A program made the translations under genes and the position numbers. Of a stretch of 64,000 bases of DNA, positions 8,447-16,987 are shown in pieces. The notes beneath the pieces are model-generated. The model was not told the DNA's origin and ran no database searches. It saw only the letters and a program-made list of their open reading frames with translations. The DNA comes from Flavobacteriales bacterium (GTDB taxonomy: Bacteria > Bacteroidota > Bacteroidia > Flavobacteriales_F > PHOS-HE28). Every line of letters begins with the position of its first letter. Position 1 is the stretch's first letter. The stretch lies in NCBI GenBank assembly GCA_016717305.1, contig JADKFY010000004.1, positions 186,001 through 250,000 on the forward strand, given 5' to 3'.

Positions 8447-10567
8447 TCACTTCCCCTCCACCGTCTCGAACACCGGTTTCGTGAGCGTGGGCGTGCCACC
8501 GATATACCGTGCCAGCCAACTTTGCACCTCCCAGTTCCAGTGGATGGCGTTCTGCGGGCTTAGGATCCAGTGGTTCTCGTCGGGGTAGATCACCAGGCGC
8601 GAGGGGATGCTCATGGCTTGGAGGATGGCGTAGAGCGCGGTCCCGTTCACGTAGGGCACGCGGTAGTCCAGCTCGCCGTGCAGGATCAGCATCGGCGTCT
8701 TGAAGTTCTTCGCGTAGGTCACGGGGTTGTTCTTCTGCATGCCCTCGGGGTTGTCCCACGGCGTGCCACCCAGCACTTGGGTGAAACCGAAGGGCGTTAC
8801 ATCCGCGCCGTATTGGGTGATGAAGTCGTTCACGCCCGCGTGGTCGATCAGGCAGGCGAAGCGATCCGTATGCCCTTCGGCCCAGGCCGCCATGTAGCCG
8901 CCGTAACTGCCACCGGCCGCGGCAACGCGCTTCGGATCGATGTTCGGAAAGCGTGCCAGCAGGTGGTCGGTGCTGCGGAGGATGTCGTCCAAGGGTTTCT
9001 CGCCCCACTCGTTCAGGATGCTCTGTGCGAACTTTTCGCCAAAGCCCGTGGAGCCGTGTCGGTTCACCCAAGTGACCACGTAGCCCGGTGCGGCGAACAC
9101 GTGCGCGTTCCACCGGTAGCTCCAACTGTCGCGTGCCATTGTGTGCGGTCCGCCGTGCATCAGCTGCACCATCGGGTAGGTCTTCGCGGCATCGAAGCCG
9201 GGGGGCAGGATCACCAAGCCGTGGACCTTGTCGCCCGCCGCGCCATCGAACCAATAGGGCTCTACTTTGCCCAGGTCCAGTTGGGCCATCAGCTCATCAT
9301 TGAAATGCGTCAGTTGGCGCACGGCACCGCTCTTCGGGTCCATGGTGAAAAGCTCGCTTGGCCGGTTGGCGTTGTCGTTCAGGAAAACGATGCGGCCGCC
9401 GCTCACCTTCAGGTCGCCAGAGGTTCCTTCCTTGTAAACTGCGGTGATCCCGGTACCGTCGGCCTTCAACTTGAACACCGGCACCACGCCCTTGTCCTCG
9501 GCCGTCACCCACAGGGTGGCACCATCCGCCGAGAATTCCACACTGCCCAGGCTCAGGTCCACTGCTTCGGTGAGTGGAGTGTTCTTGCCGGTGGCCACTT
9601 CATGCCGCCATAACTTGCCCACCTCGCCGTTACCGTAAGGGATCTTCCGTCGCGTGAACACCAGCGTGCGGCCGTCCGGTGCGAACGTGGGACTGCTGTC
9701 ATCGCCCACATTATCCGTGGTCACGTTGCGCAAGGTGCCCGTGCCATCCGTGGCGATCAGGTGTACATCGTTGTTCAGGAAACCTGTGTAGGGTGGCGGT
9801 GTGATGTTGATGACCAAGGCCACCTGCGCACCGTCCGGCGAAAGGTCGAAGTCCACCGTGCCGCTCGTCTGGAACAAGCGGTCCCACTCGGGTGTAAGGT
9901 CCTTGATCTCCTTGGTGGTGGCATTCACCAGCAGCAACCTGCTCGCCAAGCTGTCCGTGATCCAATGGTCGAAGTAGCGGTACTGGCGGTCCTCCGTCAC
10001 CTTCGCCGTCATCTTCGCATCCTTGCGGCGCTTGATCTCCTTCTCCATCGCGGCGGTGTTCCCCTTGCTCCAGCTGCCAACCAATGTTGGGATGCAGCTG
10101 GTGGCCACGATCACGTTCTCGCCATCGGGCATCCACCGTGGGTTGGAGATCCCGAACGGCAATTCGAGGATCTTCTCCGCCTCGCCGCCATCGGTGCGGA
10201 TCACATAAAGCCCAGCGGCTTTGTCCTCGCCGCGTTTGGATACGAATGCGATCCGCTTGCCGTCAGGGCTCCACACCGGCGAGCCATCGCTGGCCTGGGC
10301 AGTAGTGAGCTTGCGCGGCTCGCCACCCGCCACCGGCACCAGCCAGATGTTGGCCGTGGGCTTGTTCTTTTCCACGTTCCATTCTTGCACCACCACGGCA
10401 GCAGTGCCACCATCCGGCGAAAGTTCCAAATTGCTCAGGCGCTTCATGGCCCACAGATCCTGCGGGGTGATCACGCGCTTGGTGGGCGCTTGGGCGCTAA
10501 GGCCTGTCGGCAATATGGACACGAGTGCGATGACCAGCAGCAGGGCCAAGGGGGTGCGTTTGTTCAT
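8447..10567 (-). CDS. S9 family prolyl oligopeptidase / acylaminoacyl-peptidase, exported
   Basis: A 706-residue exported serine peptidase. It has a signal peptide (MNKRTPLALLL...GLSAQ), then about 400 residues of WD-like/TolB-like beta-propeller blades (repeated SPDG, SPTFAPDG, WSPDGKRIAF), then an alpha/beta hydrolase domain. The nucleophile is in GGSYGGYMA, the acid in HGELDYRVP and the base in DENHWI. The order matches dipeptidyl aminopeptidase/acylaminoacyl peptidases that degrade short peptides in the periplasm. ATG 10567 gives a proper signal peptide; eight upstream codons are dropped. Monocistronic, flanked by noncoding DNA with a dispersed repeat upstream. Confidence 0.93.
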   Translation of the reverse strand: MNKRTPLALLLVIALVSILPTGLSAQAPTKRVITPQDLWAMKRLSNLELSPDGGTAAVVVQEWNVEKNKPTANIWLVPVAGGEPRKLTTAQASDGSPVWSPDGKRIAFVSKRGEDKAAGLYVIRTDGGEAEKILELPFGISNPRWMPDGENVIVATSCIPTLVGSWSKGNTAAMEKEIKRRKDAKMTAKVTEDRQYRYFDHWITDSLASRLLLVNATTKEIKDLTPEWDRLFQTSGTVDFDLSPDGAQVALVINITPPPYTGFLNNDVHLIATDGTGTLRNVTTDNVGDDSSPTFAPDGRTLVFTRRKIPYGNGEVGKLWRHEVATGKNTPLTEAVDLSLGSVEFSADGATLWVTAEDKGVVPVFKLKADGTGITAVYKEGTSGDLKVSGGRIVFLNDNANRPSELFTMDPKSGAVRQLTHFNDELMAQLDLGKVEPYWFDGAAGDKVHGLVILPPGFDAAKTYPMVQLMHGGPHTMARDSWSYRWNAHVFAAPGYVVTWVNRHGSTGFGEKFAQSILNEWGEKPLDDILRSTDHLLARFPNIDPKRVAAAGGSYGGYMAAWAEGHTDRFACLIDHAGVNDFITQYGADVTPFGFTQVLGGTPWDNPEGMQKNNPVTYAKNFKTPMLILHGELDYRVPYVNGTALYAILQAMSIPSRLVIYPDENHWILSPQNAIHWNWEVQSWLARYIGGTPTLTKPVFETVEGK

Positions 10568-10690
10568 GGGTAGAAGGCAGTGTCCGTTCATGGGGATGCG
10601 TTGGTTGTGCCCGGCAGCAAGGGTTGTAAGCTTGGGCTGGTCTAGCCTTCCGGAGTGCAGTGAAAGTAGGGGTTAGGGGGAAGTGAAGGA

Positions 10691-10787
10691 TTGACTTCTG
10701 CAACGTCTGAATAGGCATAGAGGCCTTATGGCCTTAGTATTCGAAGCCAAGTGTCCCGAGGCAAAACACATTTCAGGACGGGTCAGT
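10691..10787. repeat. Dispersed intergenic repeat, copy A
   Basis: About 95 bp matching 15609-15706 (copy B) along its whole length and 11535-11695 (copy C) at both ends. Shared blocks are TTGACT/C-CTGCAA, ATAGAGGCC, TATTCGAAG and CATTTCAGGAC-GGTCA. It contains a small hairpin, AGGCC-TTAT-GGCCT (10721-10734). It lies in the gap upstream of the S9 peptidase gene and downstream of the membrane-protein gene. Confidence 0.7.
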
Positions 10788-10836
10788 GAAATGCGTCCGA
10801 TTGCAAGTATACATGGTGTTGTGCATGGTGCAGAAG

Positions 10837-11232
10837 CTAGTTGGATCTCACGGATCGAATGAACACGGCCAGAAAGAAGATGCAGAACAACCAATCATTC
10901 ACACCATAAATGGTATAGAACACTCCCGCCATGGCATCCTGCTCATACACTTCTGAAACGCTGTTTTCCAGCATCCACTTCGTCCAATTGAGACCGTAGA
11001 TGAGCTTTTCGACAGCAAAGACCAACGCGAGCCACTTCAGATGCTGATGGTTGTGCGCGGCTGATACGTACGCCAGTCCCCAAAGCACGATCATGAGCAA
11101 TCCGAAATTCGACATCACACCTGGATCAGCCGCTGTAAGAATGGAATTGGTAAAGAGCCTTGAGAAGAAGAGGACTGACATATTGAATACGCCAGCAGCA
11201 ATGAATCCCTTCGTAATTGTTCCACTTTTCAT
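10837..11232 (-). CDS. Small integral membrane protein, unknown function
   Basis: About 131 residues with four predicted membrane-spanning stretches: AAGVFNMSVLFFSRLF, SNFGLLMIVLWGLAYVSAA, WLALVFAVEKLIYGL, and a C-terminal VNDWLFCIFFLAVFI. Histidines (HNHQH) sit between helices 2 and 3. I do not recognise the family. ATG 11232 or 11238 are both possible. Flanked on both sides by copies of the intergenic repeat, with no operon partner. Confidence 0.65.
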   Translation of the reverse strand: MKSGTITKGFIAAGVFNMSVLFFSRLFTNSILTAADPGVMSNFGLLMIVLWGLAYVSAAHNHQHLKWLALVFAVEKLIYGLNWTKWMLENSVSEVYEQDAMAGVFYTIYGVNDWLFCIFFLAVFIRSVRSN

Positions 11233-11238
11233 GACCAT

Positions 11239-12049
11239 GTGAATTCGTACTGAGATCGGTCGTCAGGTGCCAAAATCAATTTGCCTTCGCACGTTGCACA
11301 ACAAGCAGGTGGCACCCATGACAGGGCTTCCTTCCTTTTCAGGTATGCTTGAACGTTGGGCACTGGTGTACTATCGCACAAGGTACTGCCCGTTGGGCAC
11401 AGTAGGTTCTAGGCCCGCTGGAGGATGTTTGGTCTTTCCGTTCGCTTCGATGCTTCGCTCCGCATTATGATGAAGGATCAGGGCTGCGCCTCCTCTCTCG
11501 CGGACGTGATCCCGAGCTTGACCCTGGATCTTATACTCCTGCAAGGTCGACCAAGGAATAGAGGCCCTGTGGCCTTGCTGTGCGGAATGCAGTGTCCCGA
11601 CTGTGCCTTCGCGAAGCCGCATGTGCCTGTGTAAGAGCTTCGGTTGCACGCGGATGGTGAAGCAAGGGACTGAACCCATTTCAGGATGGATCAGCTTGGG
11701 CGATAGCTAAGAGAATCTGCGCAAATACAGGTCCCGACCGAATCAAAGGAACCCGCCCATGCACTGGTCGCCGCTATCCACCCCTTCTCTTGGACAATTC
11801 CGCGTCGATGAGGATCCTATGGTCGAGGAAGAATCGAGGTCGCCCGCGTAGGTGACCTTTTTCCCCCAACTTATGGAGCTTTATGGGCCTTGCTCATGTG
11901 CAGATTGCGCAGCGCCAGCCAGCGCATATAGTGCAAGAAGAGCGCCCGGTCCGTATGGAGGAGCATACCTTCCCCTGCGATATCGATCTCGGTGGTAAGC
12001 ATATGCCGAAGGGACTAGCGCAGAAAAATGAATACACGCGAACAGCTTC
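11239..12049. other. Gene-poor intergenic stretch containing repeat copy C
   Basis: About 800 bp without a credible gene. It holds repeat copy C (11535-11695). A 102-codon minus-strand open frame at 11371-11679 crosses the repeat in the same frame as an open frame in copy B, but its composition (many H, R and P with no domain) argues against coding. The rest shows no recognisable signal. Confidence 0.55.
11535..11695. repeat. Dispersed intergenic repeat, copy C (interrupted)
   Basis: Positions 11535-11567 are identical over 33 bp to 15612-15644. The match continues through GTGTCCCGA (about 11591-11599), as in copy A. About 75 bp of unrelated sequence then intervenes before the repeat end, CCATTTCAGGATGGATCAG (11677-11695). 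The AGGCC-CTGT-GGCCT hairpin is preserved. Confidence 0.65.
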
Positions 12050-12520
12050 TTAGTGACCGACAACCGCCCGCAAGAACGAGGTTGCACCCCGTGCTTCGAT
12101 GCACAGCAGGTACACCCCATTGGATAAATGGCTCAGCTGCAACGTGACTTCATACGCACCCGCATGGAACTTATCCATGAACACGATCCGGCCCGCAGGG
12201 TCCAGCACTTGCACACGGTCGATGGGAGCCGTACCGCTGATCTGTATCATATCCTTTACCGGGTTGGGGTAGGCTCGGAATGCCGGGGACCTTGGGTCTT
12301 GCATACCGGTCACGAATACAGCCACAGGTTCGGAGGAACGCTCACAATTTCCAGCCAGTACACGCACCCGATAAAGGCCGCCCTGAGGATAAGTGTACAT
12401 AGCGCCAGTAGCAGCAGGGACCACATCGGTCCATAGCCCATCCACCTGCGTTTGCCAGATATACGTGTAGCTCGGGATGGGTGCCACCACCGAGAGCTCT
12501 GTGCCGTTGTCCTGCACCAC
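12050..12520 (-). CDS. C-terminal fragment (T9SS type-A sorting domain) of the frameshifted beta-propeller protein
   Basis: This frame continues the upstream protein after a one-base frame break. It encodes a partial Ig-like segment (YTYIWQTQVDGLWTDV ... LYRVRVLAG) and a typical T9SS sorting domain (AYPNPVKDMIQISG ... VQVLDPAGRIVFMD ... LSNGVYLLCIE). The apparent start codon inside it is unlikely to be used. It should be read as one gene with 12310-14910, giving a protein of about 950 residues. Confidence 0.8.
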   Translation of the reverse strand: MVQDNGTELSVVAPIPSYTYIWQTQVDGLWTDVVPAATGAMYTYPQGGLYRVRVLAGNCERSSEPVAVFVTGMQDPRSPAFRAYPNPVKDMIQISGTAPIDRVQVLDPAGRIVFMDKFHAGAYEVTLQLSHLSNGVYLLCIEARGATSFLRAVVGH

Positions 12521-14910
12521 TGGAACACTGGGTCGATCACCTGCACTTCCACGCTGTTGCTCGTGCGCACAACAGGTCCCGGGCAGGGCACGGACAAAGT
12601 CACCAACGCTTCCACCGTGCTGCCATCGGTAACCTCTGAAGTGGTCAGGGTAAGACCATCACCGAGAACGGGGCTGCCGTTCACCAGCCATTGCACATCG
12701 CTGACGGCTTGTGGATCCACTCCCAGAACGGAGAGAACAAGCTCGGTACCCTCGCAGATGATCGCATCGCTGGCATCCAGTCGGGGCAAATTGAAGGTGT
12801 ATGCGCTGATGCGGTCGGCACGTTTACCCCCGGCATAGCTGAAGGAACCACCCACGGCCAGCTTATCACATTCCAAGTCCATGGACGTTCCCGTGCGGAT
12901 CTCCTGTGGGTCGACACCCAAGCCTTCGCCAATGGGTTCCCAGGCGTCGGTGCCGTTCCAGCGGGCGATGCCGTTCACGATCGTGGGGCCGGATTCCGCG
13001 AACGATCCGCAAGCCAGCAGATGTCCGTCCTTGGCCAACAGTGCTTCAACACTGCCGTTCAATCCATAGCCCATCGGCTCCAGCGTGGTGCCGTTGAAGC
13101 GGGCCACACCGGTCATGAAACCGCCGTTGGGTGCAAAGGTGAACTGGCCACCGAATACCGGCGAGCCATCGGGTAGGACGGCGATGGCGTTCACCCAATT
13201 GTTGACACCGGATGCCACGGGTGACCACGCGGTGCCATTCCATTGGGCCATGCGGCTGCAGCTCACGCCGCCGATCAGCGTGAAGTTGCCACCGGCGTAC
13301 AACGTACCGTCCGGCCCGAAGGTCAGTGCCCGCACGACCCCGTTCGCACCGAAGCCTACAGGGCTGAACTGGCTGCCGTTCCAACGGCCAACACCCCCAC
13401 ATCCCACCCCGTTGATCTGCGAGAATTCGCCACCGATGTACAGGTCGTTATCATGCACCGTGAGCGCGAACACCTCGTCGTTGGCCCCTGACCCCATCGG
13501 CAGCCACTCCCCGTTCACGCGCATGGCCAGGTTGGTGCTTTGCAATTCGTCCGGAAACGGAAAGATTCCACCCGCGAAGAGCGTATCGCCTTTGATGGCC
13601 AACGCATTCACCCGGCCGGCTTCACCAAAAGGGAACCCGATATCGATCCATCGACGCCATCCCATTGGGGCCACGTGCATTGAACGCACGCCGCCCACTT
13701 GGTCGAAGCGGCCACCGATGTAGGTCTGACCGTCCCTTCGGATCACGGCGTTCACGACCTGTCCGCCATACTCGGGATCACCCACGCCTTCTCCAATATT
13801 ACCCCACTGCGTGCCGTCGTAGCGTATCAGGTTGTTCATATCCACTTCATCTGTCAGGTTGGTGATACCACCGGCGTACACCCCGTGGGAACAGATGGCC
13901 ATGGCAGGCACGTAGGACATGCCAACTGTGTTCCCGGCGTCCAGCCAAGTATTCCCGCTCAACCGGGCGATGTAGTTGACAGGTTGCCCGCCCGCAGAGG
14001 TGAACAGGCCACCAGCATAAAGCTCGCCGTCGTGACTTGCAATGGCGGTCACCCCAAGATCGAAGGAATTGCCCACCACGCTCCATGAGGTGCCTGTCCA
14101 GCGTAGGACGTTCGCCGTGTACGGTCCGTTGATGGGGCCTATCGCACCGGTGCCTAAGTGCAATTGGCCGTTCACCACCGCCAGGGTCTGCGGCACACCG
14201 TAGGTGGGTAATCCACCCGCCATGGGACTCCAGGCTGTGCCGTTCCAACGGGCCACATTATTGAATGTGGTACCGCCCATGGTGGTGATAATGCCAGCCA
14301 TGTACACCTCCGTGCCGATCGCGGCCATCGTATACGCTACGTTATTGCCCAATCCCGGCTGTGGTTGAACAATTCCCGTACCCATCGCATGCCAGTTGGA
14401 GCCATCGAAACGGGCCACGCGGTTCGCGCTCACGCCATTCACGGAGGTGAACGAACCGGTCATGTACACTTGCCCGTTCGCATCCACCGCAATGGCCAAG
14501 GTCCCCAGGTCGGATCCGGGCAGGCCGCCGATGACACCCACCTGGGTCCATGCCGTACCATCCCACCGGTGTAGACCGAATTTGTCGCAGGCGTAGACAT
14601 AGCTGCCGAACGCATCGATGTCGTTCACGCTGTTGAATTGTGCGGACAGGCCCGATCCCATCGCAGACCAGGTGCGGCCATCGAACCGGCCGATCAGGTT
14701 CACGGTGATGCCTCCAGCCTTAGTGAAGATCCCTCCCACATATAGGGTGTCGCCCTTGGCATGCATGGTCCGGACCTGGGCGTTCATTCCTGTACGGAAG
14801 AAGCGGTCATCCCAATTCTCCGGAAATGCTTGGGCGCTTACGAGCGCTCCGCTAGAGCACACGGCGAGGACCGCGGCCAACTGAGCGATGGAACGAGGAA
14901 GGTGTAGCAT
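12310..14910 (-). CDS. Secreted repeat (beta-propeller-like) T9SS cargo protein, frameshifted near its 3' end
   Basis: As read, 866 residues. A signal peptide (MLHLPRSIAQLAAVLAV...LVSAQ) precedes more than ten repeats of about 55-60 residues with LYVGG-x-F-T/S-x-x-x-G-x-x-x-N-x-I-A-R-F/W-D/N-G-x-x-W-x-x-x-G-x-G, a delta-60/kelch-like propeller pattern. Near 12523-12526 the frame breaks: the last 60-70 codons read as nonsense (basic, tryptophan-rich) while the true continuation is in the frame 12050-12520. One added base near that point restores a continuous protein with a sorting domain. ATG 14910 is chosen for the signal peptide. Function unknown; surface-exposed or released. Confidence 0.85.
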   Translation of the reverse strand: MLHLPRSIAQLAAVLAVCSSGALVSAQAFPENWDDRFFRTGMNAQVRTMHAKGDTLYVGGIFTKAGGITVNLIGRFDGRTWSAMGSGLSAQFNSVNDIDAFGSYVYACDKFGLHRWDGTAWTQVGVIGGLPGSDLGTLAIAVDANGQVYMTGSFTSVNGVSANRVARFDGSNWHAMGTGIVQPQPGLGNNVAYTMAAIGTEVYMAGIITTMGGTTFNNVARWNGTAWSPMAGGLPTYGVPQTLAVVNGQLHLGTGAIGPINGPYTANVLRWTGTSWSVVGNSFDLGVTAIASHDGELYAGGLFTSAGGQPVNYIARLSGNTWLDAGNTVGMSYVPAMAICSHGVYAGGITNLTDEVDMNNLIRYDGTQWGNIGEGVGDPEYGGQVVNAVIRRDGQTYIGGRFDQVGGVRSMHVAPMGWRRWIDIGFPFGEAGRVNALAIKGDTLFAGGIFPFPDELQSTNLAMRVNGEWLPMGSGANDEVFALTVHDNDLYIGGEFSQINGVGCGGVGRWNGSQFSPVGFGANGVVRALTFGPDGTLYAGGNFTLIGGVSCSRMAQWNGTAWSPVASGVNNWVNAIAVLPDGSPVFGGQFTFAPNGGFMTGVARFNGTTLEPMGYGLNGSVEALLAKDGHLLACGSFAESGPTIVNGIARWNGTDAWEPIGEGLGVDPQEIRTGTSMDLECDKLAVGGSFSYAGGKRADRISAYTFNLPRLDASDAIICEGTELVLSVLGVDPQAVSDVQWLVNGSPVLGDGLTLTTSEVTDGSTVEALVTLSVPCPGPVVRTSNSVEVQVIDPVFQWCRTTAQSSRWWHPSRATRISGKRRWMGYGPMWSLLLLALCTLILRAAFIGCVYWLEIVSVPPNLWLYS

Positions 14911-14986
14911 GTGCCGAGGTTGCTGCGGTGGTATTGAGTAATAGCGGTGCGACTCCAACTTGCTTGAAGATCCCTTCGGATACGGT

Positions 14987-15448
14987 CTATTGTCCTCCTG
15001 ATCGCACGGACTCCAGCTTCTTCGCGTAGTCCTTCATCAGGCCCTTGTAGGCACCTCCCACAAAGTCCAATCCTTTCCGTGTGCCGGTCAGGCGGTCGAA
15101 CACATTGTAGGTGTAAGTATTGCTCGCCGGCATGCGGTTGTCGCCCATCCCGCTGGCTGGGATAAAGCCGATGACGGTGTTGAAGGTGTAGCGGTAAACA
15201 TTCTTATCGGCGTATTCAGGTAGCGCCAGGTCGGCATCATCGATCACTTTGAACGGTCCCTTGTAGTATTCGGCGAAGACATCTGGCAGTGCCTTGTTCA
15301 GTGACTTCATGGGGGACCTCACCAGCAACAGAATACCGGGTTCCTTCCCGAAATCGGGTGGCACGAGATCTTGGTCCTTGAAGACCTTTTGAGCGGACAC
15401 GGTGGTGGCCAGGCCGACCAGCAGGACGATGAGGGAGGAGCGAAGCAT
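14987..15448 (-). CDS. Hypothetical secreted protein
   Basis: A 153-residue protein with a signal peptide (MLRSSLIVLLVGLATTVSAQ). The mature part has PPDFGKEPGILLLVRSP, then KVIDDADLALPEYADKNVYRYTF, with no cysteines and no motif I recognise. It sits 75 bp downstream of the beta-propeller gene on the same strand but probably has its own promoter (TATTTTCG on the minus strand about 60 bp upstream). Periplasmic or outer-membrane associated. Confidence 0.75.
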   Translation of the reverse strand: MLRSSLIVLLVGLATTVSAQKVFKDQDLVPPDFGKEPGILLLVRSPMKSLNKALPDVFAEYYKGPFKVIDDADLALPEYADKNVYRYTFNTVIGFIPASGMGDNRMPASNTYTYNVFDRLTGTRKGLDFVGGAYKGLMKDYAKKLESVRSGGQ

Positions 15449-15608
15449 GTGGTTCTGTTCTTTTCACTTACGTTGGTCACAGAGAAACAACCAAACGCGA
15501 AAATAGTGCGGTGACGATGATCTTTTCCAAGGCTATACGGTCTGTAGATCGCTCGTCTGACTCCGAGGTAATTTGATAGTAGGGGTTGGTGTTGAAAGTG
15601 GGAGGTAG

Positions 15609-15706
15609 TTGACTCCTGCAAGGTCGACCAAGGAATAGAGGCCCAATGACCTTGATATTCGAAGTTTAGGGGACCCAAGGCGGAAACTCATTGCAGGACA
15701 GGTCAA
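15609..15706. repeat. Dispersed intergenic repeat, copy B
   Basis: Full-length partner of copy A (10691-10787) and, over 33 identical bases, of copy C. The hairpin arms read AGGCC and GACCT on the plus strand. The change gives a C-A mismatch in a plus-strand RNA but a G-U pair in a minus-strand RNA, so if the structure matters it is more likely transcribed from the minus strand. It lies between divergent secreted-protein genes. Confidence 0.7.
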
Positions 15707-15829
15707 ACGCCACACTGCACCAAGTTGCTCCACCTATCGCATCCGGGATTTGTACCGGACTTGGCGGGTTCCGTCCATGGGCGGCAGGATCACGACCACC
15801 GACCTTTGGTGCCACCAAGAACCACGGAC

Positions 15830-16792
15830 ATGCGACACTTGCTCACCCTCCCTTTACTACTATTATATAGCGCTACCGCCGCGCAGACCACCTGCGATAG
15901 TCTCCGCATCGACAGCGTGTGGTACGCCCCCTTTGGCGATGGACTACAGATCAGTCTCTTCAACGAAAGCATGCAGTTCCTCAGTGGTCCGACTCTGGAC
16001 CTGATCGATGCTCAGGGAGATACCCTCGTACACGGTATTCTGGAATTCTTCGGCATCTTTCAGGGACCATCTGTGCATCAGCTACAATTCACACCGCAGC
16101 CCGAAACGCCTTATACCGGAACAGTGGTGGTGAACTACTCCGATGGCAACGGCGAGATGCATTGTGATCTCGCCCTCTCCGGGGTGGACCTCTGTCCTCC
16201 GAGCGGTTGCCTGCCTGCGGAAGTATTCGCGTACCAACAAGGCGGCAACCCCGTGCCCATGGAACTGGTGTGGAGCGTGACCGATGCCGGCAACAACACG
16301 GTGAACAATGGCGTGCTGCAGATGGACAGTACGGGCTTCGGCTTCCTCACCACCGGGGTTTGCCTGCTGCCCGGCACTTACACTTTGCACATGGAACAAC
16401 CGGAACCCGCGGGCACCAGCATTCATGTAGGCATGACCCAAGCGGGCTTCGCGTATACCGATGGAGTTATCGTCCAGCTGACCGTGGGTGGCAGCGTGGA
16501 CCTGCCTTTTGATTACTACCGGAATTGCGTGGACGGTGCACAGGGCATCGCACAGCAGCAGGTGGAATTGCCCACGCTGATCGTAGATGGGCAATCGTTG
16601 CGGATCACCTCCGGTACCAACCTGCCGCTGGGCAAGCTGCTGTTACTGGATGCGATGGGCCGCGTGGTGCAACGGAGCAACAACACTACCAACAGTGCCA
16701 TCCTAGACATCTCCGGCTGCGCCGGCGGTTCCTACATCCTGCGCCCATCCCATCCGGGGCATTGGCCTGCACAACGCCTCATCCTTCCCTGA
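15830..16792 (+). CDS. Hypothetical secreted protein with a possible T9SS C-terminal domain
   Basis: A 320-residue protein with a signal peptide (MRHLLTLPLLLLYSATAAQ). It has paired cysteines (TTCDS, MHCDL, LCPPSGC, GVCLLPG, RNCVDG) and two or three beta-rich modules. The final 70 residues (LRITSGTNLPLGKLLLLDAMGRVVQRS ... ILDISGCAGGSYILRP) resemble a sorting domain. ATG 15830 is chosen because the 35 upstream codons lack protein character. I cannot assign a function. Confidence 0.7.
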   Translation: MRHLLTLPLLLLYSATAAQTTCDSLRIDSVWYAPFGDGLQISLFNESMQFLSGPTLDLIDAQGDTLVHGILEFFGIFQGPSVHQLQFTPQPETPYTGTVVVNYSDGNGEMHCDLALSGVDLCPPSGCLPAEVFAYQQGGNPVPMELVWSVTDAGNNTVNNGVLQMDSTGFGFLTTGVCLLPGTYTLHMEQPEPAGTSIHVGMTQAGFAYTDGVIVQLTVGGSVDLPFDYYRNCVDGAQGIAQQQVELPTLIVDGQSLRITSGTNLPLGKLLLLDAMGRVVQRSNNTTNSAILDISGCAGGSYILRPSHPGHWPAQRLILP

Positions 16793-16829
16793 AAGCTCAT
16801 GGCGATCATATGGTTAATTCACATACAAT

Positions 16830-16844
16830 ATGGTCAATGACCAT
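16830..16844. other. Perfect 7-bp palindrome (ATGGTCA-A-TGACCAT)
   Basis: A short dyad in the 195-bp gap between convergent genes 15830-16792 and 16988-18877, in an AT-richer stretch. It may be chance, a protein-binding site, or part of a bidirectional terminator; no U-tract is seen. Confidence 0.25.
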
Positions 16845-16987
16845 ACGATACGTCCAATACGTGCTGAATTGACCCATAGTGTTGCACCACTTGAGGTCCA
16901 TCGTGGTAACGATTGAGTCGGGCGGCCTACCGCCCAATGCCGTTTAGAGGTGGCTCTTCGCTCGAATTACTGCATCCCCCAGCACGT

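Noticed and set aside
9650..10573. Long plus-strand open frames opposite the S9 peptidase gene
   Set aside because: Shadow frames produced by the codon bias of the peptidase gene.
11371..11679. 102-codon minus-strand open frame overlapping repeat C
   Set aside because: Composition rich in H, R and P with no domain; it runs through a dispersed repeat that is noncoding in the other copies.
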